A stretch of 40,732 nucleotides of DNA from Bacteroidales bacterium (GTDB lineage: Bacteria; Bacteroidota; Bacteroidia; Bacteroidales; GWA2-32-17): the NCBI GenBank assembly GCA_013314715.1, contig JABUFC010000032.1:1-40732 (forward strand), in the 5' to 3' direction. Shown here piece by piece: positions 19,242 through 26,793 of the stretch (position 1 is its first letter; each line of letters begins with the position of its first letter). The notes beneath the pieces are model-generated. The model was not told where the DNA came from, did no database searches, and worked only from the letters and a program-made list of their open reading frames with translations. The position numbers and the translations under genes were made by a program.

Positions 19242-19831
19242 TGACAAACAAATGGATTATTGCCATTATTGAGCCCTCAGAAATTATAGTTGAAGGAATT
19301 TCTTCATACTGGTTAAAATCCGGACTTTCAGTCGAAATAAAAAAATATACTTCATTAGAACATTTTATACATAAACATCAAACAATCCGTCACAACATTG
19401 TATTTTTAAACCCAATTACAATCCAAAACATAGAAAATCAATGGATAAAGTTCAAAGAAAAACATAATGAATTAATTTCAATTGCAATTGTTTATCAACA
19501 CTTTTCGCATGACACCTTATCATTATTTACTCAAGTTTTTCATATAGATAATTCATTTCAACAACTCATTAAGTTTATTTTAGAACAAAAAAACACCAAT
19601 CAGACTAAAGAAAACAAAGAAAAATTATCTGTTCGCGAAAAAGAAATTTTACGTCTTTTATCTCAAGGAAAATCTATAAAAGAAATAGCCGAAAAAGTTC
19701 ATTTAAGTCATCATACAGTACTTACCCATCGAAAAAACATAAGTGCTAAAACAGGCATTAAAACGCTTGCTGGTTTAACTGTATATGCAATAAGCCTTGG
19801 AATTATCAATATAGACGAAATGAATCAATAA
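19241..19831 (+). CDS. LuxR-type transcriptional regulator with degenerate receiver domain
   Basis: Residues ~129-185 form a LuxR/NarL helix-turn-helix (LSVREKEILRLLSQGKS, EIAEKVHLSHHTVLTHRKNI). Residues 1-115 have the length and strand pattern of a receiver domain, but the phosphoacceptor Asp at the end of strand 3 is Asn57 (IVFLNP), the acidic pocket is reduced, and the conserved Lys of strand 5 is missing. Control by phosphorylation is therefore unlikely. The ATG overlaps the stop of the hemerythrin gene (TAATG), so the two are translationally coupled; direct signalling between them is an inference. The 3' end overlaps the convergent truA gene by 26 nt. Confidence 0.85.
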   Translation: MTNKWIIAIIEPSEIIVEGISSYWLKSGLSVEIKKYTSLEHFIHKHQTIRHNIVFLNPITIQNIENQWIKFKEKHNELISIAIVYQHFSHDTLSLFTQVFHIDNSFQQLIKFILEQKNTNQTKENKEKLSVREKEILRLLSQGKSIKEIAEKVHLSHHTVLTHRKNISAKTGIKTLAGLTVYAISLGIINIDEMNQ

Positions 19832-20567
19832 ATATTTCGGATGGATATAATACAGAATCTAAAAATAAGCCACCTGCAAAAACAGACTCACCTGCCAAAC
19901 AGCGATTTTTTGATGCTATAATATTTTCAAATTCACTTAAACCTAATTTTCCTTTTCCTATTTCTACCATAGTACCTACAATAGCACGTACCATATTTCG
20001 CGTAAATCGATTAGCAGCTATCGTAAATATTAGTTGTTGTTCGTTGCGTTCCCATTTGCAATAATACAGCTGACACAAATTATTTTTTTGTCCTCCATGT
20101 AATTTTGAAAAACTTGTAAAATCAGTTGTTTTCATTAAGATATCACAAGCTTTATTCATTAATTCCATATCTAAAAATAATGTAAAATCCCACACAAATT
20201 TTGTATTAAAAGGATTTTTAACTGTTTGGATATAATACTTATATGTTCGCTCTATAGCCGAAAAACGTGCATGTGCATAAGATTGTACTTTATATAAGCC
20301 TATAACCGCTATATTCGAGGGCAAAAAACGATTTAGTTTAAAAACCGTTTGCTTTAAATCAAGCTGAATATTAACATCGAAATGAGCAAAAAACTGTCGT
20401 GCATGTACACCCGCATCGGTTCGCCCACAACCTACCAATTCTATATTTTCCCTCAATTGAAGCGAAAGTTTCAATTCTAATACCGCCTGTACACTTATAC
20501 CATTGTTTTGCTTTTGCCAACCATGGTAGTTAGAGCCATCAAATGATATTTCTATAAAATATCGCAT
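19806..20567 (-). CDS. truA: tRNA pseudouridine synthase A
   Basis: TruA converts uridines 38-40 of the tRNA anticodon arm to pseudouridine. The protein is 253 residues, a normal length. It has the catalytic motif GCGRTDAGVHARQFFAHFD with Asp51, the N-terminal FIEISFDGSNYHGWQKQ block, the later TRNMVRAIVGTMVEIGKG block, and the C-terminal LAGESVFAGGLFL region. It has its own promoter immediately upstream. Its last 26 nt overlap, in antisense, the end of the LuxR-type regulator gene. Confidence 0.95.
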   Translation of the reverse strand: MRYFIEISFDGSNYHGWQKQNNGISVQAVLELKLSLQLRENIELVGCGRTDAGVHARQFFAHFDVNIQLDLKQTVFKLNRFLPSNIAVIGLYKVQSYAHARFSAIERTYKYYIQTVKNPFNTKFVWDFTLFLDMELMNKACDILMKTTDFTSFSKLHGGQKNNLCQLYYCKWERNEQQLIFTIAANRFTRNMVRAIVGTMVEIGKGKLGLSEFENIIASKNRCLAGESVFAGGLFLDSVLYPSEIFIDSFRLY

Positions 20568-20574
20568 TTTTTCA

Positions 20575-20606
20575 CAAACCTAATCTATTTATTAGAAATC
20601 TGCAAA
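20575..20606 (-). promoter_or_regulatory. Promoter of truA
   Basis: Read on the minus strand, TTTG (complement of 20603-20606) and TAGGTTTG (complement of 20575-20582) are separated by 20 nt. The -7 box ends 8 nt before the ATG, so transcription would start very close to the start codon. Confidence 0.6.
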
Positions 20607-20802
20607 AAATAATTTAAATAATCAATTTACTTTTAATATATTTTTTTCAAATTTATAGCAAATGATAAATATATCGTTAATCACCCTTATATTTTCGATA
20701 AAATTATTAACAATAAAACTTGTAGTATCTTAAAAAATGTATAAACCATAATAAGTTAACGTCTTTTAACAAAAATATAAAGTTTTTTTCAAAACATCGT
20801 TT

Positions 20803-20810
20803 TACTTTTG
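20803..20810 (+). promoter_or_regulatory. Candidate -7 box for the moxR-bat operon
   Basis: TACTTTTG matches TAnnTTTG and lies 26 nt before the moxR ATG. The expected -33 region is only T-rich (TTTTTTT at 20783-20789), so this is moderate evidence. It is the best promoter visible for the ~8.5-kb operon. Confidence 0.45.
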
Positions 20811-20835
20811 TTTCAAATTTAAAATACCCTCAATT

Positions 20836-21831
20836 ATGAATGTAGGAATTGATATTAAAGAACTTAATGAGAAAATTCAACGCGAAAGTGAATTTGTTAA
20901 CCTTATTCAAATGGAAGTCAACAAAGTTATTGTTGGACAAAAACACTTGGTTGACAGTTTACTCATATCATTATTATCTAACGGTCACATTCTTCTTGAA
21001 GGTGTACCTGGATTAGCTAAAACACTTGCTATAAATACATTAGCACAAGCCATACAAGCAAAATTTTCACGCATCCAATTTACTCCCGATTTATTACCTG
21101 CCGACCTTATCGGAACTCTCATTTACAGTCAAAAAAACGAAAACTTTACCGTTAAAAAAGGACCTATTTTCTCGAATTTTATTTTAGCCGACGAAATAAA
21201 CCGTTCTCCAGCAAAAGTACAAAGTGCACTACTCGAAGCCATGCAAGAGCGCCAAGTAACTATTGGCGAACAAACCTATAAACTCGACGAACCCTTTATG
21301 GTATTGGCAACCCAAAACCCTATCGAACAAGAGGGCACCTACCCGCTTCCCGAAGCACAACTCGACCGTTTCATGCTAAAAGTAATCATTAGCTACCCCA
21401 CCAAAGACGAAGAACAACGCATTATTCGCATGAACGTTGCCAAAGAATTCCCAAAAGCCAATGCTGTTATTAACCCCGAAAATATTATCAAAGCTCGCGA
21501 AGTCGTAAAAGAAGTATATTTAGATGAAAAAATTGAACGATATATTCTCGATATTGTATTTGCTACCCGATTCCCGCAAGATTATAAACTCGAAAAATTC
21601 AAAGATATGATCTCTTACGGTGCTTCACCTCGTGCAAGTATCTTTTTAACCATGGCAGCTAAAGCCAATGCCTTTATTAAACGACGTGGATATGTTATAC
21701 CCGAAGATGTTAGAGCTGTTTGCCACGATGTAATGCGACATCGCATAGGACTTACATATGAAGCCGAAGCCGAAAACATTACCACCGAAGATATTATTAA
21801 CGAAATATTAAATACCATTGAAGTCCCTTAA
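20836..21831 (+). CDS. MoxR family AAA+ ATPase
   Basis: The 331-residue ATPase has Walker A GVPGLAKT (56-63), Walker B ILADE (116-120), sensor 1 ATQNP (158-162) and the family block EQEGTYPLPEAQLDRF. MoxR ATPases act as chaperones that insert metals or mature vWA-domain partner proteins. Here it heads a run containing DUF58 and three Bat proteins with vWA-type folds, the usual Bacteroidota aerotolerance arrangement. Downstream genes follow with gaps of about 11 nt or less. Confidence 0.9.
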   Translation: MNVGIDIKELNEKIQRESEFVNLIQMEVNKVIVGQKHLVDSLLISLLSNGHILLEGVPGLAKTLAINTLAQAIQAKFSRIQFTPDLLPADLIGTLIYSQKNENFTVKKGPIFSNFILADEINRSPAKVQSALLEAMQERQVTIGEQTYKLDEPFMVLATQNPIEQEGTYPLPEAQLDRFMLKVIISYPTKDEEQRIIRMNVAKEFPKANAVINPENIIKAREVVKEVYLDEKIERYILDIVFATRFPQDYKLEKFKDMISYGASPRASIFLTMAAKANAFIKRRGYVIPEDVRAVCHDVMRHRIGLTYEAEAENITTEDIINEILNTIEVP

Positions 21832-21842
21832 ACCACATTAAA

Positions 21843-22238
21843 ATGATAACATTTATAATTATATTAACCACTTGCCTTTTAAATGTTCAAATAGCTTTCG
21901 AACAAATGTTAGGCAAAACCAAAAAAGAAATTCAAGCTATGATGAATAATCACAGCGAATACAGCATGAACAATTTTGGAATTAGCACTAACGATAATAC
22001 TTTGCGATATTATAATGCAAAAAAAGACAATACCCTTATTTTTTACTTCGACAAAGCTCAAAAATGTAAACACATTAAATTCATGGACGATATTGATAAC
22101 TTAACCAGTAAATCACAAGAACTCAATCAAAAATACAATAAAACAGGCAAAAAATGGACTTGTAAAACAAATAATGCAAATGTTATCATCGAAATAGAAC
22201 AAGAAGAATACAATTATTCGCTTAATTATCATTATTAA
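21843..22238 (+). CDS. Small predicted secreted protein in the bat operon, unknown function
   Basis: The 131-residue product has a hydrophobic N-terminus (MITFIIILTTCLLNVQIAF) that could be a signal peptide or anchor. A mixed alpha/beta domain follows, with a LGKTKKEIQAMM start and alternating polar strands (TLIFYFD, CKHIKFM). The pattern vaguely recalls SmpA/BamE-like folds, but I recognise no family. It sits between moxR and the DUF58 gene with gaps of 11 and 6 nt, in the same codon style, so it is probably a real operon member. It is not one of the usual Bat proteins. Confidence 0.6.
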   Translation: MITFIIILTTCLLNVQIAFEQMLGKTKKEIQAMMNNHSEYSMNNFGISTNDNTLRYYNAKKDNTLIFYFDKAQKCKHIKFMDDIDNLTSKSQELNQKYNKTGKKWTCKTNNANVIIEIEQEEYNYSLNYHY

Positions 22239-22244
22239 AAAATA

Positions 22245-23120
22245 ATGAATGTGGAAGCCAAGGAATTATTAAAAAAGGTTAGACGAATAGAAATAAAAAC
22301 ACGACTATTGTCGAACCAGATATTCGCAGGCGAATACCATAGTGCCTTCAAAGGCAAAGGTATGACCTTTAGTGAAGTTCGCGAATATCAATACGGCGAC
22401 GATATTCGTAATATTGACTGGAATGTAACAGCTCGCTTCAATCACCCATACGTTAAAGTCTTTGAAGAAGAACGCGAACTAACAGTAATGCTCATACTCG
22501 ATATGAGTGGCTCAGCAAATTTTGGAACTCAAAAACAACTAAAAAAAGAACTTACTGCCGAATTAGCGGCTGTTTTAGCCTTCTCAGCTAGCTTTAACAA
22601 CGACAAAATTGGAGCAATTCTTTTCACCGATAAAGTCGAAAAATTTATTCCACCTAAAAAAGGCAGAAAACATATTTTACGCATTATTTCTGAAATATTA
22701 ACTTTTGAGCCTACATCGCATCAAACAAATATATCAAATGCACTAGAATATTTTACAAATGTTATAAAAAAGAAATCTACCTCCTTTATTATTTCCGACT
22801 TTTTCGACCAAACTTTCGAATCAGCCTTAAAAATTGCTTCTAAAAAACATGATATTGTTGCAATAAAGGTTTCTGATTATAGAGAGAAAGAATTTCCTGC
22901 TATGGGGCTTATGTATGTTAAAGACCCCGAAACCAACAAGATAAAACTCATCGATACTTCTGATAAAGCTACTCGTATGGCATATTCAGCTTGGTTTGAC
23001 GAACACCTTAATCAATTAAAACAAACTTTTTCGCGTTATAAAGTCGACTCTTTAGTACTCCATACAGGAAGCGATTATGTAAAACCTTTGATGCAAATGT
23101 TTAAAATGCGAACAAAGTAA
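22245..23120 (+). CDS. DUF58 domain protein (vWA-like, MoxR-associated)
   Basis: The 291-residue protein carries the DUF58 signature REYQYGDDIRNIDWNVTAR at 46-64. A vWA-like segment follows at 83-90 with a DxSxS metal site (Asp86, Ser88, Ser90 in LDMSGS). DUF58 proteins are encoded beside moxR in most Bacteroidota bat operons and are thought to be MoxR clients. There is no membrane segment, so it is cytoplasmic or membrane-associated. The stop is followed by the TAATATG junction to the next gene. Confidence 0.88.
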   Translation: MNVEAKELLKKVRRIEIKTRLLSNQIFAGEYHSAFKGKGMTFSEVREYQYGDDIRNIDWNVTARFNHPYVKVFEEERELTVMLILDMSGSANFGTQKQLKKELTAELAAVLAFSASFNNDKIGAILFTDKVEKFIPPKKGRKHILRIISEILTFEPTSHQTNISNALEYFTNVIKKKSTSFIISDFFDQTFESALKIASKKHDIVAIKVSDYREKEFPAMGLMYVKDPETNKIKLIDTSDKATRMAYSAWFDEHLNQLKQTFSRYKVDSLVLHTGSDYVKPLMQMFKMRTK

Positions 23121-23121
23121 T

Positions 23122-24096
23122 ATGAGAGCGATAATTATATTTTGTGGGCTTATTTTATGGGTTACTTTGACGCAAGCGCAAGTAATTCAGACACAAGCAA
23201 CCATCAACAAAAACGAATGTCTTATTGGCGATCAACTAAAACTTGAATTAACACTCTCTAAACCTAAAGATAAACCCATAAGTTTTCCCATTTTTACGGA
23301 TACACTTTCAAAATCAATCGAAATTGTAAATGCCTCTGGTATTGACACCATTTTTAAAGAAAATAACCAAATAAAACTCAAACAAACCCTTACCATAACT
23401 TCATTCGATACTGGAGCTATCGTAATTCCTCCCCTCGCTTTTATTGCACCCCACGACACCACAGCCGATACCATTTATACCAACGAACTTTTACTTACTG
23501 TTCATGCATTGCCTGTAGATACCAATAAGAAAACTATTTTCGACATTAAGCCACCCTTAACCGAACCCTTTAGCTGGAAAGAAATACTCGACTATATTTT
23601 ATGGGGACTCTTAATTTTACTTATATTAGCGATTGCTGTATATATTTATTTACGGATACGCAAAAATAAACCCATTATACCAATACCCGAAAAACCCAAA
23701 GACCCACCCTATGTTGTGGCATTAAACGATTTAAATAAATTAAAAGAAAAAAAATTATGGCAAAAACAATTATATAAGCAATATTATTCAGAATTAACTG
23801 ACATTTTACGTATTTATCTCGAACAACAATTTAATATTCCTGCCCTCGAAAGTGTAAGTTCAGAACTTATCAACTATTTAAAACAACATCCTTTCGACGA
23901 CGAACTAGTACGTACTATGAATGCACTCTTTACTACTGCCGACTTTGTTAAATTTGCTAAAGCCGAACCCCTACCCGACGAAAACGATTGGCATTTAAAA
24001 AATGCGTATTTGTTTGTCGAAAAAACAAAACCAACCGATTTAGAAACAAAAGAAGAAATAAAAACCGACGAACAGAAAGGAGGTAGCAATGACTAA
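23122..24096 (+). CDS. Membrane protein with BatD-like layout, bat operon
   Basis: The 324-residue protein has a signal peptide (ending TLTQAQ), a periplasmic beta-rich domain opening with QATINKNECLIGDQLKLELT (like the first domain of BatD), one transmembrane helix at ~157-178, and a charged cytosolic tail with a helical segment (YYSELTDILRIYLEQQF) similar to the tail of the later BatD (606 residues). It is thus a shorter BatD-like relative in the same operon. It overlaps batA by 8 nt, and its C-terminal Lys-Gly-Gly codons double as the batA ribosome-binding site. Confidence 0.7.
   Translation: MRAIIIFCGLILWVTLTQAQVIQTQATINKNECLIGDQLKLELTLSKPKDKPISFPIFTDTLSKSIEIVNASGIDTIFKENNQIKLKQTLTITSFDTGAIVIPPLAFIAPHDTTADTIYTNELLLTVHALPVDTNKKTIFDIKPPLTEPFSWKEILDYILWGLLILLILAIAVYIYLRIRKNKPIIPIPEKPKDPPYVVALNDLNKLKEKKLWQKQLYKQYYSELTDILRIYLEQQFNIPALESVSSELINYLKQHPFDDELVRTMNALFTTADFVKFAKAEPLPDENDWHLKNAYLFVEKTKPTDLETKEEIKTDEQKGGSND
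24076..24084 (+). promoter_or_regulatory. Perfect Shine-Dalgarno for batA embedded in the upstream coding end
   Basis: AAAGGAGGT ends 4 nt before the batA ATG at 24089 and encodes Lys-Gly-Gly of the upstream protein. It is unusually strong for this phylum and for this window. Confidence 0.7.
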
Positions 24097-25081
24097 CATT
24101 ACCTTTGCTCATCCCTACTGGTTTATTCTAATCATCATTCCTATTTTGATGATATTCTGGTATATATTCAAAAGAAACACCGTAGCCCCATCACTCATAT
24201 TAAGCACAGCACCTATTTTGTTTAAACAAAAAAATAATTATAAAATTGTTTTGAAACATCTATTATTTGGTTTACAAATTATCGCTTTAATTTTAATCAT
24301 TATAGCCTTAGCAAGGCCTCAATCATCGAACAATTTACAAGATATCGAAACCGAAGGAATTGACATTGTACTTTCGCTCGACGTTTCGGGTAGTATGTTA
24401 GCACGCGACTTTAAACCCGACCGGTTAGAAGCGAGTAAAGATATAGCTGCCGAATTTATAAACAACCGTCCTAACGACCGCATTGGGCTTGTTATTTTTA
24501 GTGCCACTAGCTTTACTCAATGTCCCTTAACAACCGACCACGCAGCACTTATAAATTTATTTAAAGGCGTTAAATATGGCTTTCTCGAAGACGGAACCGC
24601 TATTGGCGACGGTTTATCGACAGCCATACTCCGCATTAAAGATAGTAATGCTAAAAGCAAAGTTATTATTTTACTTACCGATGGTGTAAATAATTCTGGT
24701 TCTATTGATCCCATTACAGCAGCAGAAATTGCAAAAACATATGATATTCGCGTTTATACAATTGGCGTAGGAACTCTTGGGCAAGCCCCCTACCCTGTTC
24801 AAACACCTTTTGGAACACAACTTCAAATGATGAAAGTTGAAATTGATGAACCTGTATTAAAACAAATTGCTCAAATTACCGGAGGCAAATATTTTCGTGC
24901 CACTAGCAACGATAAACTACGTCAAATCTACAACGAAATAGATAAAATGGAAAAAACTAAAATACTTGTTCACGAATATAAAAAGAAAAAAGAAGAATTT
25001 TATCCCTTTACGCTTATTGCATCGATTATTTTTATTTCAATTTCAATTTTTAATGTTTCACTTCTAAAAAAATTACCGTAA
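24089..25081 (+). CDS. batA: BatA, vWA-domain inner-membrane protein
   Basis: The 330-residue protein has two N-terminal membrane helices (~10-27 and ~56-75) of the BatA N-terminal type, then ARPQSSN. A von Willebrand A domain follows with an intact MIDAS motif DVSGS (Asp98, Ser100, Ser102) and LLTDGVNNSG, and a C-terminal helix lies at ~305-325. Bat proteins were linked to aerotolerance in Bacteroides fragilis and are thought to form an envelope complex. A strong Shine-Dalgarno sits just upstream. The stop is followed by T and the batB ATG (TAATATG). Confidence 0.9.
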   Translation: MTNITFAHPYWFILIIIPILMIFWYIFKRNTVAPSLILSTAPILFKQKNNYKIVLKHLLFGLQIIALILIIIALARPQSSNNLQDIETEGIDIVLSLDVSGSMLARDFKPDRLEASKDIAAEFINNRPNDRIGLVIFSATSFTQCPLTTDHAALINLFKGVKYGFLEDGTAIGDGLSTAILRIKDSNAKSKVIILLTDGVNNSGSIDPITAAEIAKTYDIRVYTIGVGTLGQAPYPVQTPFGTQLQMMKVEIDEPVLKQIAQITGGKYFRATSNDKLRQIYNEIDKMEKTKILVHEYKKKKEEFYPFTLIASIIFISISIFNVSLLKKLP

Positions 25082-25082
25082 T

Positions 25083-26792
25083 ATGTTTAGGTTTGGACAT
25101 CCTTGGTTGATTTGGGTTATGGTAGTTGTAATACCCATTCTTATAATTTTATATCTATGGTATCATTTTCGCCAACAAAAAAAATGGAAATCTTTTGCCG
25201 ACGAACAAAATCTAAATGCAATTTTACCCGATTTAGCCCTCTCACGAAAACATATTAAGTTTATTGCACTTTTATTGGGCTTAGCATTTCTTCTTTTTGC
25301 TGCTGCCGATCCACAAATTGGAAGTAAAATAAGTAAGGTTAAGAAAAAAGGAGTTGAAGTTATAATTGCACTCGATGTTTCGAATTCTATGCTAGCCGAA
25401 GACGTTTACCCCAATCGATTAGAGGCAGCTAAAATGGCATTAGAAAAACTCATCGACCGCCTCGACGAAAATAGAATAGGACTTATTGTATTTGCTGGCG
25501 ATGCATTTGTACAATTACCTATAACCAGCGACTATGTTTCGGCCAAAATGTTTCTTTCGTCTATTAGTCCCGCTTTAGTCCCAGTTCAAGGCACCAACAT
25601 TGCTGCTGCTATAGAATTGGCTACTAAATCATTCTCATCAAAAGAAAAAGAAAAAAACAAAGTTCTGATCATTATATCTGATGGCGAAGACCACGAACAA
25701 GGTGCTATTGACATAGCCTCAGAAGCATCAAAACAAGGCATCATTATTCATACAATTGGCATGGGAAAACCCGAAGGTGCCCCTATTCCCATTATCAATA
25801 AATTTGGCAAAAAAGACTATAAAATCGATAAAGATGGCAATGTAATCATTACAAAAACTAACGATGCACTCATGCAACAAATTGCATCGTCTGCCAATGG
25901 AGTTTACGTTAGAGCACAAAATTCATCAACCATTTTAAACGAAATTATTAGCCGTATTGAAAAATTATCGTCAAAAGAAAGCGAAGCTGAACATTATTCA
26001 GAGTTCGATCATCAATATCAATACCCACTTATTATGGCTTTTTTATTATTTATTTTCGAATTTTTCTTTATAGAACGAAAAACACAAAATTCATTATTAC
26101 AATGGCTAAAAAAACTTAATCCCAAAACATTAACTATCATTTTATTACTAATTTCATTTAGTTTATCTGCTCAAAACTATAAAAAAGAATTGCGTCAAGG
26201 GACGAATTTATATCTAAAAAATAAATACAAAGAATCAGAAGTCGCTTTCAGAAAAGCATATAAACTCAACCCCAACGAATTTAAAACACCTTTTAATTTA
26301 GGCGACGCACTTTATAAACAAGAAAAATTCGAAGAAGCTGAAAAACTATATCAAGAAGCACAAAATAAAACAAAAAACTCAACCGACCAAGCCAAAGCTT
26401 TTCACAATTTAGGAAACACTTATTTGATGCAAAAAAAATTAGACGAAAGTATTGAAGCATATAAAAATGCACTGCGTAAAAATCCTAACGACACACAAAC
26501 CAAATATAACCTATCGTATGCACTACACTTAAAAAAACAACAAGAACAACAAAATAAAAATCAAAATAATAAAAACCAGCAACAACAGCAACAAAATCAA
26601 CAACAACAGCAAAATCAACAACAAAACAAAGACAAGCAAAATCAACAGCAACAACCACAGAATCAAAAAATATCTAAAGAAGATGCAGAGCGTATGCTTC
26701 AAGCACTTCAAAACGATGAACAAAATAGGCAAGATAAAAAAAGACAAGAGCAAATTATAATGGGAAAACGTAAAATAGAAAAAGATTGGTAA
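25083..26792 (+). CDS. BatB-BatC fusion: vWA domain joined to TPR and Gln-rich tail
   Basis: Residues 1-330 are a BatB: two N-terminal helices, a vWA domain with MIDAS DVSNS (Asp98, Ser100, Ser102), and a helix at ~313-330. Then comes a second hydrophobic segment ending ISFSLSAQN (~349-364) that looks like a leftover signal peptide. It is followed by three TPR-like units (~366-480, TNLYLKNKYKESEVAFRKAY, AFHNLGNTYLMQKKLDESI), a Gln/Asn-rich stretch (487-528) and a charged end. That second half is the layout of BatC, which is a separate gene in Bacteroides fragilis. No stop codon or frame break lies between the halves, so this appears to be a real gene fusion. Confidence 0.85.
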   Translation: MFRFGHPWLIWVMVVVIPILIILYLWYHFRQQKKWKSFADEQNLNAILPDLALSRKHIKFIALLLGLAFLLFAAADPQIGSKISKVKKKGVEVIIALDVSNSMLAEDVYPNRLEAAKMALEKLIDRLDENRIGLIVFAGDAFVQLPITSDYVSAKMFLSSISPALVPVQGTNIAAAIELATKSFSSKEKEKNKVLIIISDGEDHEQGAIDIASEASKQGIIIHTIGMGKPEGAPIPIINKFGKKDYKIDKDGNVIITKTNDALMQQIASSANGVYVRAQNSSTILNEIISRIEKLSSKESEAEHYSEFDHQYQYPLIMAFLLFIFEFFFIERKTQNSLLQWLKKLNPKTLTIILLLISFSLSAQNYKKELRQGTNLYLKNKYKESEVAFRKAYKLNPNEFKTPFNLGDALYKQEKFEEAEKLYQEAQNKTKNSTDQAKAFHNLGNTYLMQKKLDESIEAYKNALRKNPNDTQTKYNLSYALHLKKQQEQQNKNQNNKNQQQQQQNQQQQQNQQQNKDKQNQQQQPQNQKISKEDAERMLQALQNDEQNRQDKKRQEQIIMGKRKIEKDW

Positions 26793-26793
26793 T

